Shown: positions 1-8,794 of the stretch, piece after piece | Layout of the letters: each line of letters starts with the position of its first letter | How positions within the stretch are numbered: the first letter of the stretch is position 1 | Assembly: GCA_905213725.1 (NCBI GenBank) | Contig: CAJMJM010000001.1 | Location: forward strand, 1-64,000 | Direction: 5' to 3' | DNA: 64,000 nucleotides | Origin: Collinsella aerofaciens | Lineage (GTDB): Bacteria; Actinomycetota; Coriobacteriia; Coriobacteriales; Coriobacteriaceae | Made by a program: the position numbers and the translations under genes | Notes under the pieces: model-generated | The model's database searches: none | What the model saw: only the letters and a program-made list of their open reading frames with translations | Told to the model about the DNA's origin: nothing

Positions 1-789
1 GTGCCTGCAGCCGAAGAGCCCGCAAACTGCATCTTTGAGCAGGTCTACTTTGCCCGCCCCGACTCCATCATGAACGGCAAGAGCGTCTATGCCTGCCGTT
101 ATGACATGGGTCGTCAGCTGGCACACGAGGAGCCCGTCGAGGCCGACCTGGTCATCGGCGTGCCCGACTCCGGCCTGCCGCCCGCGGAGGGCTATTCGCA
201 CGAGAGTGGCATTCCCTTTGGCGAGGGCCTCATCAAGAACCGCTATGTGGGCCGTACGTTTATCGAGCCTACGCAGGAGCTGCGTGCCATGGGCGTGCGT
301 ATGAAGCTCAACCCGCTGCGTGACAACATCGAGGGCAAGCGCCTGGTCGTCATCGACGACTCCATCGTGCGCGGCACCACCATGGTGCAGCTCGTCAAGA
401 TGCTGCGCAACGCCGGCGCCAAGGAGATTCATATCCGCATCAACTCGCCCGAGGTCATCTGGCCGTGCTTCTACGGTATCGATACCGACGTGCAGTCGCA
501 GCTTATCAGCGCCAACAAGACGGTCGACGAGATTTGCGAGTATATCGGCGCCGATTCGCTGGCCTTCCTTTCGGTCGAGGGCCTGCTTAAGGTCATGCCC
601 AAGGGCGGTTACTGCGATGCGTGCTTTACCGGCCGCTACCCCGTGGCGATTCCCGAGAGCTTTGGCCGCGACAAGTTCATGGAGGGCTTTAAGCCCCGCA
701 ACCTGGACAAGCCGCTGCACTTTGATGACGACGCCGTGGTCGAGAAATACGACGATCGCAGCTGGGAAGAGGAACACGGCGAGGCCTAA
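1..789 (+). CDS. purF: Amidophosphoribosyltransferase, C-terminal part (gene begins before the window)
   Basis: Glutamine PRPP amidotransferase makes 5-phosphoribosylamine, the first committed step of purine synthesis, in the cytoplasm. Only the last 262 codons are present. What is visible is the phosphoribosyltransferase half: YFARPDSIMNGKSVY, then GVPDSGLPPAEGYS, then the PRPP-binding loop VVIDDSIVRGTTM around residues 115-127 of this fragment, then INSPEVIWPCFYGID. The N-terminal glutamine amidohydrolase domain must lie upstream of base 1. The next genes on the strand are purM and purN, so this is a purine cluster. A 157-bp gap containing a hairpin repeat separates it from purM, so co-transcription is likely but not shown. 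Confidence 0.96.
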   Translation: MPAAEEPANCIFEQVYFARPDSIMNGKSVYACRYDMGRQLAHEEPVEADLVIGVPDSGLPPAEGYSHESGIPFGEGLIKNRYVGRTFIEPTQELRAMGVRMKLNPLRDNIEGKRLVVIDDSIVRGTTMVQLVKMLRNAGAKEIHIRINSPEVIWPCFYGIDTDVQSQLISANKTVDEICEYIGADSLAFLSVEGLLKVMPKGGYCDACFTGRYPVAIPESFGRDKFMEGFKPRNLDKPLHFDDDAVVEKYDDRSWEEEHGEA

Positions 790-830
790 AACCTGCCAAA
801 AAGGGACAGGTTTATTTTGGTAGGTTTTAC
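788..830 (+). repeat. GGGACAG-loop hairpin 1
   Basis: Inverted arms around ACCTGCCAAAA and TTTTGGTAGGT enclose the loop AGGGACAGGTTTA. It starts at the purF stop codon. It belongs to the constant-loop, variable-stem hairpin family described in the findings. There is no T-tract, so it is not a classical terminator. Confidence 0.75.
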
Positions 831-946
831 CTGCTGTTTTGTTGATATGACGGCGCGCGTTGTTATGGCGCGCGCCGAAATGAACGCAACTATGAGCACC
901 GTTTGGCGCCCGGGCGGCGCCACGGTAGTGGGAGAGGAAGGCTCAG

Positions 947-2050
947 ATGAGCGACAGCAAGCATGTGACGTATGAGGATGCCGGCGTCGATACCGCCGAG
1001 GGCGGCCGCGCCGTTGACGCTATTAAGCAGATGGTTAAGGACACCAACCGTCCCGAGGTCATCGGCGGCATCGGTGGCTTTGGTGGCCTGTTCTCGGCTG
1101 CCGCGCTTAAGGATATGGAAGACCCGATTCTGATTAGCGGTACCGACGGCGTGGGCACCAAGCTCGTGCTCGCCCAGATCATGGACCGTCACGAGACGGT
1201 GGGCCAGGACCTGGTTGCTATGTGCGTCAACGACATTCTGGCTTCGGGTGCCGAGCCGCTGTTCTTCCTGGACTACGTTGCCATCGGCCACATCGAGGCC
1301 GAGCACATGGCAAAGATCATCAAGGGTGTGGCCGACGGCTGCAAGCTCGCGGGCTGCGCGCTCGTGGGCGGCGAGATGGCCGAGCACCCCGGCGTCATGG
1401 CTCCTGCCGACTACGACCTTGCCGGATTTACCGTGGGCGTCGTCGACCGTCCCAAGATGCTCGACCCCGCGAATGTCCGTCCCGGCGACGTGATCCTGGG
1501 CCTGCCTTCCACCGGCGTGCACTCCAACGGCTACTCGCTCGTGCGTAAGGTCATTGGCGTCGACGGTATTAAGCCGGGCACGCCCGAGGCCGCCGCTAAG
1601 GCCGAGGAGCTGAGCCGTCCGCTCGAGGAACTCGGCGGCGCATCGCTGGCAGACGCCCTGTTGGCCCCCACGCGCATCTATGTCAAGCCGATTCTGGAGC
1701 TGCTGCGCGGTGGCGCTCCGGTGCACGCCATCGCCCACATCACCGGCGGCGGCATCACCGAGAACCTCAACCGCGCGCTCGCCGACGACGTCGACGCCGT
1801 GGTCACCCGCAACGGCGCCGAGATGGGTTGGGACGTTCCGCCCGTCATCACCTACGTGTCGCGCCAGGCCGAGCTCGCGCCCAACGAGGCATGCAAGACC
1901 TTCAACATGGGCGTTGGCCTGTGCCTGATCGTCGCCCCCGAGGACGAGGCTGCCGTGACCGAGGCCCTGGTCGCGCTGGGCGAGAAGCCGTTCCGCGTGG
2001 GCGAGTGCGTCGAGGGCTCCGGTAAGGTCGTGTACTCCGATGAGCGCTAA
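947..2050 (+). CDS. purM: Phosphoribosylformylglycinamidine cyclo-ligase (AIR synthetase)
   Basis: ATP-dependent ring closure of FGAM to aminoimidazole ribonucleotide, the fifth step of purine synthesis. 367 codons, close to the usual 340-350 plus a short N-terminal extension. Visible motifs: YEDAGVDTAEGGRAVDAIK at the N-terminus, ISGTDGVGTKLVLA around residue 64, VAMCVNDILASGAEPLFFLDY, LVGGEMAEHPG, GLPSTGVHSNGYSLVRKV and HITGGGITENLNR. The ATG at 947 follows a purine-rich GGAGAGGAAG seven bases upstream. The 3' end overlaps purN by 11 bases, which indicates translational coupling. Confidence 0.97.
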   Translation: MSDSKHVTYEDAGVDTAEGGRAVDAIKQMVKDTNRPEVIGGIGGFGGLFSAAALKDMEDPILISGTDGVGTKLVLAQIMDRHETVGQDLVAMCVNDILASGAEPLFFLDYVAIGHIEAEHMAKIIKGVADGCKLAGCALVGGEMAEHPGVMAPADYDLAGFTVGVVDRPKMLDPANVRPGDVILGLPSTGVHSNGYSLVRKVIGVDGIKPGTPEAAAKAEELSRPLEELGGASLADALLAPTRIYVKPILELLRGGAPVHAIAHITGGGITENLNRALADDVDAVVTRNGAEMGWDVPPVITYVSRQAELAPNEACKTFNMGVGLCLIVAPEDEAAVTEALVALGEKPFRVGECVEGSGKVVYSDER

Positions 2051-2738
2051 CGAGCAGATGGCTGCTGCCGCGAGCCTGGGCTTTGTGCCCTACACCCGTC
2101 CGACCGGCACCGATACGGCCGAGCCGCTCAAGATCGGTGTGCTCATCAGCGGTTCGGGTACCAACCTGCAGGCGCTGATCGATCTGATCGCCGCCGGCAA
2201 GCTCAACGCTTCGATTGAGCTTGTGGTGTCGAGCCGTCCTTCGGCTAAGGGTTTGCAGCGCGCTGCGCGCGCGGGCATCCAGACGCTCACGCTGTCCAAG
2301 GATGTCTATGCCGACCCCATCGCCGCCGACGAGATCATCGCGCACGAGCTGCTCGAGCGCGGCTGCGAATATGTGGTCATGGCCGGTTACATGCGCATGG
2401 TGCACACGCCGCTGCTGGCGGCGTTTCCCAACCGCGTGGTCAACTTGCATCCGGCACTGCTGCCGAGCTTTACCGGCGCGCATGCGATCGACGATGCCTT
2501 TGCGCGCGGCGTCAAGGTAACCGGTGTGACCGTGCACTTTGCCAACGAGATCTACGACAACGGCCCCATCATCGCCCAGCGCGCGCTGGCTGTCGAGGAA
2601 GGTTGGGATGTCGACACGCTCGAGGAGCACATCCACGCGATTGAGCACGTGCTGTATCCCGAGGTCGTGCAAATGCTCGCCGACGGCCGCGTCCACGTGC
2701 TGGAGAGCGGCAAGGTCGCCGTGGATCCTGTGAAATAA
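2040..2738 (+). CDS. purN: Phosphoribosylglycinamide formyltransferase
   Basis: Transfers formyl from 10-formyl-THF to GAR, the third purine step. 232 codons; the family is usually about 190-210, and the extra length is an N-terminal tail of about 30 residues before KIGVLISGSGTNLQALID. The folate and catalytic signature NLHPALLPSFTGAHAIDDAF carries the expected Asn and His, and VTGVTVHFANEIYDNGPII supplies the Asp-containing C-terminal loop. It starts inside the purM coding region (11-base overlap) and ends 12 bases before a strong terminator, so it closes the purine operon. Confidence 0.96.
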   Translation: MSANEQMAAAASLGFVPYTRPTGTDTAEPLKIGVLISGSGTNLQALIDLIAAGKLNASIELVVSSRPSAKGLQRAARAGIQTLTLSKDVYADPIAADEIIAHELLERGCEYVVMAGYMRMVHTPLLAAFPNRVVNLHPALLPSFTGAHAIDDAFARGVKVTGVTVHFANEIYDNGPIIAQRALAVEEGWDVDTLEEHIHAIEHVLYPEVVQMLADGRVHVLESGKVAVDPVK

Positions 2739-2750
2739 TTACCCGCTTGT

Positions 2751-2792
2751 AAAGGCGGTTAGGCATATCGTTGTCGCCTAACCGCCTTTTTT
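2751..2792 (+). terminator. Rho-independent terminator after purN
   Basis: A 13-bp perfect stem (AAGGCGGTTAGGC with GCCTAACCGCCTT) is followed by a T6 run, directly after the purN stop. The 2793-3013 gap that follows is AT-rich and holds no gene that I can see; it presumably carries the promoter of the next gene. Confidence 0.9.
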
Positions 2793-3013
2793 ATTGCGCT
2801 TTATGCTGCTTGATTTAGCTGGAATTGAATAGGCTGCTCTTCTTGCCTGTCAATTACAGTAGTCGACTCTCATGTGGAATGCCGAGCTTCCGGCATGAGA
2901 TTATCTGGGAAAACGACCAGAAAACTTGGCATTCGGCTTCAAATTGCGCATAATTCTATTTATCATCTATTTAACATTTTGTTATCAAAAATGAGCGCAA
3001 GGAGGCTGGCTCA

Positions 3014-4480
3014 ATGGGTGAAGCAGATGGCATGGAGCTGATTTATTCACTCGTCGGTTATCCTGATGAAACCGAGTGGCTTGAATTTAAAGAAGGCAAT
3101 AGCGATCCCGTTAGAACGGGGCGTGACATCTCGGCGCTTGCCAATGCTGCCGCTTACTGCGGCCGCGCATATGCCTATAAGATCTGGGGCGTGAGCGACG
3201 GTACGCATGAGCTTGTGGGCACCCAGTTCAACCCATATCACGCAAAGGGTAAGGGAAACCAAGAGCTTTTGATGTGGCTCAAGCTTGCGCTCTCAAACAA
3301 TGCGAATTACGAGTTTGCGGTTATTGATCATGAGACAAAGCACTTTGTGGTGTTGAAAGTGCACGCCGCGAGCGCTCAGCCGGTCTATTTTGATAAGACA
3401 GCCTACATTCGAGAGGGCTCTTCGACGGCAGAACTGGTTCCCGGTAGTGCACGAGAGGCGGAGCTGTGGCGTCGCTTACAGTCAGGGAACGCGGAGCTCG
3501 CTGTAGTTGAGAGAGATCTGACATCTCGAGAGGTCGCCGAAATACTAGATGTTGATGCGTATTTTGAGTTGTGCAGATTGAGAAGACCTGTCGATTTGGA
3601 CGGAGTGATGCTTGCTCTTTGTGAACAAGAGCTGATTCGTCGTCAAGATAACGGCCGATATAGTGTGACGCGCTTGGGAATGCTTCTGGTGGGAAAAAAG
3701 CTCTCTCGCTACCCGGAGCTCAGGAAACGCATGCTGCGAATCGTGCGATATGCGGGAAAAGGCAGTTTTGACATTGTCGGGGATACTGAAATCGACAAGG
3801 GCTACGCTTTGGCGCTTCCACAGGCTGAACAGCTGGTCATGTCGATGATTCCGGCTGTTGAGGCACTGGATGGCGCATTTCGACGTATTCAGACGGCTTA
3901 TCCTCAAAGGGCGATTCGCGAGTTACTATCAAACGCCGTGATTCATCAAGACATTGCTGACAATACGGCGGGGCCTCTTGTTGCGATTTACGACAATCGC
4001 ATTGAGTTCTCTAATCCCGGGACAACGCTTATTCCGGCAGAACGAGTGCTCAACGCCCAGCCGAAAACGCGAAATTCGATGATAGCGTCCCTCATGCGCC
4101 AAATGGATCTTTGCGAAGAAGGCGGTACAGGCTGGGATTTAATCGTAGATTCGCTCGAAAAAGCCGGCATGCCTTCACCGGTTATCAAGAGTGAGGGCGG
4201 GCTGGGAACGCTCGTGACGCTCTATTGCGACTGTCCGTATACTCGAATGAAAAAAAGTGAGCGAAAAAACGCCGTGTACTGGCATGCCTGTCTTTTGTAT
4301 GCCCAAGGTGAGTCGATGAGCAATCAGTCGCTGCGAGAGCGTTTTGGACTTTCCGATGAAAAGAAAAACACGGTGGCGATGTCTCGTCTAATCAAAGAGT
4401 GCCTGGAAGAGGCATTGATAAAGGAAGAGGACGAGGACGCGGGTTCCAAATACAAAAGGTATATTCCGTATTGGGCCTAA
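3014..4480 (+). CDS. AlbA_2 (Schlafen-like) domain / GHKL-type ATP-binding protein
   Basis: 488 codons. N-terminal AlbA_2-like domain at about residues 15-140 (TEWLEFKEGN, ISALANAAAYCG, KIWGVSDGTHELVGT, YIREGSSTAELVPG). A winged-helix stretch lies near 165-225. The C-terminal half resembles HATPase_c_4 (RELLSNAVIHQDI, YDNRIEFSNPG, EEGGTGWDLIVDSLEKAG), and a second winged helix follows near 430-480. Such proteins are usually annotated as putative transcriptional regulators, and some Schlafen-type members act in phage defence; the role here is unknown. The start is fixed by AAGGAGG 8 bases upstream of the ATG. The gene is alone, visibly AT-richer than its neighbours and follows an AT-rich gap, which suggests recent acquisition. 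No partner nuclease or toxin lies beside it. Confidence 0.8.
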   Translation: MGEADGMELIYSLVGYPDETEWLEFKEGNSDPVRTGRDISALANAAAYCGRAYAYKIWGVSDGTHELVGTQFNPYHAKGKGNQELLMWLKLALSNNANYEFAVIDHETKHFVVLKVHAASAQPVYFDKTAYIREGSSTAELVPGSAREAELWRRLQSGNAELAVVERDLTSREVAEILDVDAYFELCRLRRPVDLDGVMLALCEQELIRRQDNGRYSVTRLGMLLVGKKLSRYPELRKRMLRIVRYAGKGSFDIVGDTEIDKGYALALPQAEQLVMSMIPAVEALDGAFRRIQTAYPQRAIRELLSNAVIHQDIADNTAGPLVAIYDNRIEFSNPGTTLIPAERVLNAQPKTRNSMIASLMRQMDLCEEGGTGWDLIVDSLEKAGMPSPVIKSEGGLGTLVTLYCDCPYTRMKKSERKNAVYWHACLLYAQGESMSNQSLRERFGLSDEKKNTVAMSRLIKECLEEALIKEEDEDAGSKYKRYIPYWA

Positions 4481-4510
4481 AGACAGGGAATGAAAAGAAG
4501 GAGGCGGCTT

Positions 4511-4978
4511 ATGTCTGGTAATAACGAAGCGCTGTTTACGCCTGAGTTGGTGTTTTTTGATTGGGAGTGTGCGACGCCGGATGAGGTGTTCGCGCGGCTT
4601 GAGGGCGAGCTTGCACCACATGGCTACATTGCATCCGGTTGGCTCGATGCCGTCCGCACGCGCGAGGATGCCTATCCCACGGGTCTCGCTATGCCGGCGG
4701 CAAACATTGCCATTCCGCATACCGATCCGGGGTTTGTGGCCAAGCCCTATATCGCGGTGGTGAAGCCCGCCGCGCCCGTGACATTTAACGCTATGGCTGG
4801 CATGGGCGCTCCGGTGCCGGCGCAGATCGTCATCAATCTGGGCATCGCCGAGCCGGGCGGCCAGGTCGAGGCCCTGCAGGCACTCATGAACATCTTTATG
4901 GGCGCCGATGCCGCAGCCGACGTGCTCGGCCAGACCACGCCCCAGGGCATGGTCGACGCCATCCGCCGCCACTTCTAA
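4511..4978 (+). CDS. PTS sugar transporter subunit IIA, fructose/galactitol-like
   Basis: Cytoplasmic phosphocarrier that would pass phosphate from HPr to a sugar-specific IIB domain. 155 codons, normal for a free-standing EIIA type 2 domain. The phospho-acceptor His is in ANIAIPHTDPG; the galactitol-like VTFNAMAGMGAPVPAQIVINLG and the final helix IFMGADAAADVLGQ fit the fold. An upstream in-frame ATG at 4490 lies over the Shine-Dalgarno AAGAAGGAGG, so the start is taken at 4511, 7 bases after it. No IIB or IIC gene is adjacent; this is an orphan EIIA, and its sugar or a regulatory role cannot be read from here. Confidence 0.88.
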   Translation: MSGNNEALFTPELVFFDWECATPDEVFARLEGELAPHGYIASGWLDAVRTREDAYPTGLAMPAANIAIPHTDPGFVAKPYIAVVKPAAPVTFNAMAGMGAPVPAQIVINLGIAEPGGQVEALQALMNIFMGADAAADVLGQTTPQGMVDAIRRHF

Positions 4979-4991
4979 GGTGGGGCTGAGT

Positions 4992-5080
4992 CGGCACTTG
5001 GGGACTGTCCCTAACTGCCGGCTGCCAGAGCTGTCCCCTTTGCACCAAAATGGTGCAGATTAATCTGTCCCCAATGCACC
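4992..5080. repeat. GGGGACAG-loop hairpins 2 and 3
   Basis: Two members of the constant-loop hairpin family. At 4992-5020 the arms CGGCA and TGCCG enclose a loop with GGGGACTGTCCC. At 5052-5080 the arms GGTGCA and TGCACC enclose GATTAATCTGTCCCCAA, the reverse orientation. A further CTGTCCCC lies between them at about 5031. They fill the gap between the EIIA gene and the foldase gene. Confidence 0.7.
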
Positions 5081-5148
5081 AAGCGTGCCGCGGGGGCTGC
5101 GTTGTGACACAATGGCGTTTGTTCGATTCGTTATGCGAAAGGCCAACT

Positions 5149-6369
5149 ATGGCAAATAAGAAAAAGAACTCCGAGGCCGCGCCGACGCCCGAGCAGCAGG
5201 CCCGCGCTGCCTCCAGCTCTCGCAAGAAGCAGCGCAAGACGTACGTGTCTAAGACCGTCAAGATCGTTCTGGTGGTCATCGGCGTGCTGGCGATGCTGCT
5301 TTCCGTCTCGGCGATGGCGTGCTCCGGCCTTATGTCGCAGGCTGAGGACACCTCGGGCTACAAGCTGACCGGCGGTGTTGCTGCCACTATCAACGGCACC
5401 AACCTTACCGAGGACACCGTGACCAAGCAGATCATGAGCATGCGCACGTCCTACGGCTACACCAAGGATGAGGATTGGGCGCAGTATCTGGTTGACAACG
5501 ACCTCACGCCCAAGAAGTACCGCAAGCAACTCATCGACTCCTACACGCAGCAGATTCTGCTTCAACAGGCACAGAAGGAGAACGGCGTGACGGTGTCGGA
5601 CGAGAAGGTCGAGAAGGCTTGGAAGGACGCGTGCAAGAGCGCGGGCGGAGCCAAGGCCTTTAAGAAGACCCTCAAGACCTACGGCTATACCGAGGACACC
5701 TACAAGGACTCGCTCAAGGAGAGTCTGGCGCAACAGAAACTCAAGGATGCCGTCGCGCCCACGAGCAAGCCCAAGGACAGCGAGATTGTCGATTACATCA
5801 ACGAAAATCTGTCCAGCTACAACGACGCCCGCCGCTCGTCGAACATCCTGATCAAGGTTGATTCCGACGCTTCCGACGAGGACAAGGCTGCCGCCAAGGC
5901 CAAGGCGCAGGAGTGCCTGGACAAGATCAACTCCGGTGAGCTGAGCTTTGAGGACGCCGTTGAGCAGTACTCCGAGGACACCGGTTCCAAGGAGAAGAAG
6001 GGCGATGTGGGCTGGGATAAGCTCACCACCTTTGTCGACAGCTACCAGACGGCGCTCGAGGGACTCAACAAGGGCGACGTGAGCGAAGTCGTCGAGTCGA
6101 CCTATGGCTACCACATCATCAAGTGCACCGACTACTTCCATGTCGATAATCAGGTTGATGACATCAACCAGGTGCCCAAGGACATCAAAAAGTACGTCTC
6201 CAACGTGGTGAAGACGCAAGCGGCCAGCACCGCGTACAGCGAGTGGCTGGAGCAGTACAAGAAGGATGCCGACATCACCGTCAACCCCATGCCCAAAGAC
6301 GTACCCTATAACGTGAGTCTGAAGGGTGTCACCAAGAGTTCGACCGACGATTCGTCGACGACTGAGTAA
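5149..6369 (+). CDS. Membrane-anchored parvulin-type peptidyl-prolyl isomerase (PrsA/SurA-like)
   Basis: Extracytoplasmic foldase predicted to help secreted proteins fold. 406 codons. It has a Lys/Arg-rich cytoplasmic tail of about 40 residues, then one hydrophobic segment (VKIVLVVIGVLAMLLSVSAM, about residues 40-59) followed by AMACSG, a poor lipobox, so a signal anchor or a lipoprotein are both possible. A SurA_N-like helical region follows, then a parvulin domain at about 225-330 (RRSSNILIKV, FEDAVEQYSED, KKGDVGWD, VVESTYGYHIIK). The longer frame opening at 5050 is rejected because it runs through a repeat; ATG 5149 begins the typical basic tail MANKKK. Only a weak GAAAGG precedes it. Confidence 0.85.
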   Translation: MANKKKNSEAAPTPEQQARAASSSRKKQRKTYVSKTVKIVLVVIGVLAMLLSVSAMACSGLMSQAEDTSGYKLTGGVAATINGTNLTEDTVTKQIMSMRTSYGYTKDEDWAQYLVDNDLTPKKYRKQLIDSYTQQILLQQAQKENGVTVSDEKVEKAWKDACKSAGGAKAFKKTLKTYGYTEDTYKDSLKESLAQQKLKDAVAPTSKPKDSEIVDYINENLSSYNDARRSSNILIKVDSDASDEDKAAAKAKAQECLDKINSGELSFEDAVEQYSEDTGSKEKKGDVGWDKLTTFVDSYQTALEGLNKGDVSEVVESTYGYHIIKCTDYFHVDNQVDDINQVPKDIKKYVSNVVKTQAASTAYSEWLEQYKKDADITVNPMPKDVPYNVSLKGVTKSSTDDSSTTE

Positions 6370-6374
6370 TCATG

Positions 6375-6400
6375 GGGCGGTGCTCGCGCGAGTGCCGCCC
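6375..6400. other. GC-rich palindrome between the foldase and yqeY
   Basis: GGGCGGTGCTCGC pairs with GCGAGTGCCGCCC through 13 positions including two G-T wobbles. There is no T-tract. It could be an intercistronic mRNA-stability hairpin; yqeY starts 24 bases later. Confidence 0.4.
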
Positions 6401-6423
6401 ACACTATTGAGGAGGATTTGCAG

Positions 6424-6867
6424 ATGACCAACGAAGAGCTGCAGAAGGAAATGATTGCGGCCATGAAGGCCAAGGACAAGGTTCGCCTATCCATCATTCG
6501 CCAGGTTAAGGCCGAGGTGAAGAATATCGAGGTCAATGAGCGCCGCGATGTGACCGAGGAAGACGTCAACAGCATGATCAAGCGTCTGATCAAGCAGACG
6601 AGCGAGACGCTGGAGATGTCCATCAAGGCCGGCACCGACCAGGAGCGTACCGACAACCTGACCGAGCAGGTCAAGATTCTGGAGAGCCTGCTGCCCGCGC
6701 AGGTTTCGGGCGAGGAGCTCGAGGCCCTGATCGAGCAGGTTATCGCCGAGCTGGGCGCCACGTCCAAGAAGCAGATGGGCCAGGTTATGGGCGCACTCGG
6801 CAAGGCCACCGGTGGCAACTTCGATAAGCCGGCCGCGGCAAAGATCGTCGGAGCCAAACTCGCGTAG
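6424..6867 (+). CDS. yqeY: GatB/YqeY domain protein
   Basis: 147 codons, the usual length of stand-alone YqeY proteins. This family shares the tRNA-binding tail domain of the GatB amidotransferase subunit; its own function is not settled. Visible features: helical N-terminus (LQKEMIAAMKAKDKVRLSIIRQV), NERRDVTEEDVNSMIKRLIKQ, LLPAQVSGEELEALI and the C-terminal signature KKQMGQVMGALG. GGAGGA at 6411-6416 sits 7 bases before ATG 6424, so that ATG is preferred to the in-frame TTG at 6418. It is followed by a terminator and probably shares a transcript with the foldase gene. Confidence 0.92.
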   Translation: MTNEELQKEMIAAMKAKDKVRLSIIRQVKAEVKNIEVNERRDVTEEDVNSMIKRLIKQTSETLEMSIKAGTDQERTDNLTEQVKILESLLPAQVSGEELEALIEQVIAELGATSKKQMGQVMGALGKATGGNFDKPAAAKIVGAKLA

Positions 6868-6895
6868 GGGCCGAGCGGTACATAGTTGATGTTTA

Positions 6896-6930
6896 GGGGG
6901 GCGTGGCCGTCATGGTCGCGCCCCTTTTTG
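6896..6930 (+). terminator. Terminator after yqeY
   Basis: GGGGCG pairs with CGCCCC, extended inward with wobbles to about 11 bp, followed by T5. It lies 28 bases after the yqeY stop. Confidence 0.85.
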
Positions 6931-6937
6931 CTGGGCT

Positions 6938-7049
6938 GGGCACTCATTGGGGACAGGCTTAAATGAGTGCCCGGGCTACGCTCATTGGGGACGGGCTTAA
7001 ATGAGTGCCCAATGAGCAGGTACTCATTTAAGTCTGTCCCCAATGACTA
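6938..7049. repeat. Cluster of three GGGGACAG-loop hairpins (4-6)
   Basis: At 6938-6972 GGGCACTCATT and AATGAGTGCCC (11 perfect bp) enclose GGGGACAGGCTTA. At 6979-7018 CTCATT and AATGAG enclose GGGGACGGGCTTA. At 7021-7049 the opposite orientation has ACTCATT, then TAAGTCTGTCCCC, then AATGACT. These are the clearest members of the family and give the consensus loop GGGGACRGRCTTA. They lie between the yqeY terminator and the amino-acid transporter. Confidence 0.85.
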
Positions 7050-7153
7050 GGTGGAAGGTTGCGGGTTCTTTACGGGAATGTAGTGTGGGCTGCGGAAACG
7101 TGATTCTTTCCGTACAATAGTTCAACTCGTGTAAACGCAGGGAAGGGACATTC

Positions 7154-7885
7154 ATGGCAGACATGATCGAGATCAAGCATCTCAACAAGTACTTTGGCGA
7201 CCTGCATGTGCTCAAAGATATCAACCTCACCGTCAAACGCGGCGAGAAGCTCGTAATGATCGGGCCTTCCGGCTCGGGTAAATCGACGCTCATCCGTTGC
7301 GTCGATTATCTGGAGGAGCCCACGTCGGGCGAGGTTGTCATCGACGGTACGCCGCTCACCAAAAAGAATCACCTGGAGATGGCTCGCAAGTATAGTTCCA
7401 TGGTGTTTCAGCAGTTCAACCTGTATCCCAACATGACGGTGCTGGGCAACCTGACGCTCGCGCCCATCAAACTGCAAAAGAAGAGCAAGGAGGAGGCGAC
7501 CGAGATCGCCATCGCTGCGCTCAAGCGCGTCGGCATGGCACATAAGGCCGGCGAGTATCCGCAGAATCTCTCGGGTGGTCAGCAGCAGCGCATCGCCATC
7601 GCCCGTGCCCTGTGCACCAAGCAGCCTATCATCCTGTTTGACGAGCCGACCTCGGCACTCGACCCCGAGATGGTCCAGGAAGTCCTGGACGTTATGATTG
7701 AGCTCGCGCAGGAGGACATCACCATGATCTGCGTGACGCACGAGATGGGCTTTGCGCGCCAGGTGGCCGACCGCGTCATCTTTATGGAGGACGGCCGCAT
7801 CCTGGAGGAGGGCACGCCCGAGCATTTCTTCGATAACCCCGAGAACCCGCGTTGCCGCGAGTTCCTGTCCAAGATTCTGCACTAG
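7154..7885 (+). CDS. Polar amino-acid ABC transporter, ATP-binding subunit (GlnQ type)
   Basis: Cytoplasmic ATPase that powers amino-acid uptake. 243 codons, normal for the family. Walker [12 protein letters not shown] around residues 37-47, Q-loop [14 protein letters not shown], signature LSGGQQQR, Walker [15 protein letters not shown] and H-loop VTHEMGF. The EMGFAR and [12 protein letters not shown] phrasing is typical of polar amino-acid importers. The start has GGGAAGGG 7 bases upstream. It is the first gene of a four-gene import operon (ATPase, binding protein, two permeases). Confidence 0.95.
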   Translation: MADMIEIKHLNKYFGDLHVLKDINLTVKRGEKLVMIGPSGSGKSTLIRCVDYLEEPTSGEVVIDGTPLTKKNHLEMARKYSSMVFQQFNLYPNMTVLGNLTLAPIKLQKKSKEEATEIAIAALKRVGMAHKAGEYPQNLSGGQQQRIAIARALCTKQPIILFDEPTSALDPEMVQEVLDVMIELAQEDITMICVTHEMGFARQVADRVIFMEDGRILEEGTPEHFFDNPENPRCREFLSKILH

Positions 7886-7893
7886 GCGCGGTG

Positions 7894-8769
7894 ATGGACA
7901 TGACGGATATGACGAGGGCGGCCGTGTCGCGCCGTCACTTTTTGCAGCTGGCGGGCGCCGGTATGCTTACGCTGACGGGGGCCGCGCTTACCGGTTGCGG
8001 CAACTCCACCAGCGGCGAGGGCTCCGACAAGGGGTCCAAGCTTGCGGCCATTAAGTCGCGCGGCCATCTGAATGCCGGCGTTAAGAAGGATGTTCCCGGC
8101 TATGGCTATTACGACACCGCCAAGGGCCGCTTTGAGGGCATGGAAGTCGATTTGTGCTATCAGATCGCCGCTGCTGTCTTTGACGTGAGCTACAAGGAGG
8201 CCCGCGCCCAGGAGCTTGTCGAGTTTACCGACGTAACGCCCAAGACGCGCGGCCCGCTGATCGATAACGGCCAGCTTGACGTGGTCGCGGCGACCTACAC
8301 CATCACCGACGAGCGCAAGAAGAGCTGGGATTTCTCGACGCCGTACCGCACCGACTACGTGGGACTCATGGTTAAGAAGCGTTCGGGCTTTACCTCGATT
8401 GAGGACCTGGACGGCAAGGTCATTGGCGTGAGCCAGGGTGCCACCACGCAGAGCCTGATCGAGCAGATGATCAAGGACAACGGCTTTAGCTGCGAGCCCG
8501 AGTTTAGGGCCTTTAGTGGCTACCCCATCATCAAGAGTTCGCTCGATGCCGGCAATATCGACGTCTTTGCCATGGACCGCTCCACGCTGGCCGGTTACAT
8601 GAACGAGACCGTTGAGCTGCTGCAGCCCGAGGTCAAGTTTGGCGAGCAGGGCTACGGCGTGGCGACCAAGAAGAGCTGCGACCTTTCGGCCGTGGTCGAT
8701 CAGGTGATTTGCGATCGCCTGGCCGATGGCTGGCTCGACCAAGAGGTCAAGACCTGGGGTCTTGTATAG
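7894..8769 (+). CDS. Amino-acid ABC transporter substrate-binding lipoprotein with Tat-like signal
   Basis: Solute-binding protein family 3 (periplasmic-binding-like II fold), anchored outside the membrane. 291 codons. The N-terminus has SRRHFLQLAGAG, a twin-arginine pattern at residues 12-23, followed by a hydrophobic stretch and the lipobox LTGC with Cys35. The mature domain shows GRFEGMEVDLCYQIA, DVVAATYTITDERKKSWDFS, VGLMVKKRSGF and VIGVSQGATTQS, typical of polar amino-acid binders; ligand identity cannot be read. The ATG at 7894 is preferred to an upstream opening at 7852 that lies inside the ATPase gene. It begins 9 bases after that gene. Confidence 0.92.
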   Translation: MDMTDMTRAAVSRRHFLQLAGAGMLTLTGAALTGCGNSTSGEGSDKGSKLAAIKSRGHLNAGVKKDVPGYGYYDTAKGRFEGMEVDLCYQIAAAVFDVSYKEARAQELVEFTDVTPKTRGPLIDNGQLDVVAATYTITDERKKSWDFSTPYRTDYVGLMVKKRSGFTSIEDLDGKVIGVSQGATTQSLIEQMIKDNGFSCEPEFRAFSGYPIIKSSLDAGNIDVFAMDRSTLAGYMNETVELLQPEVKFGEQGYGVATKKSCDLSAVVDQVICDRLADGWLDQEVKTWGLV

Positions 8770-8794
8770 GCGCATCGTCCAAGGAAGGAATCAA

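Noticed and set aside
5131..6219. Long minus-strand open frames opposite genes (for example 5131-6219, 8900-10591, 31708-33819)
   Set aside because: They mirror the codon bias of the genes on the other strand, lack ribosome sites and family motifs.
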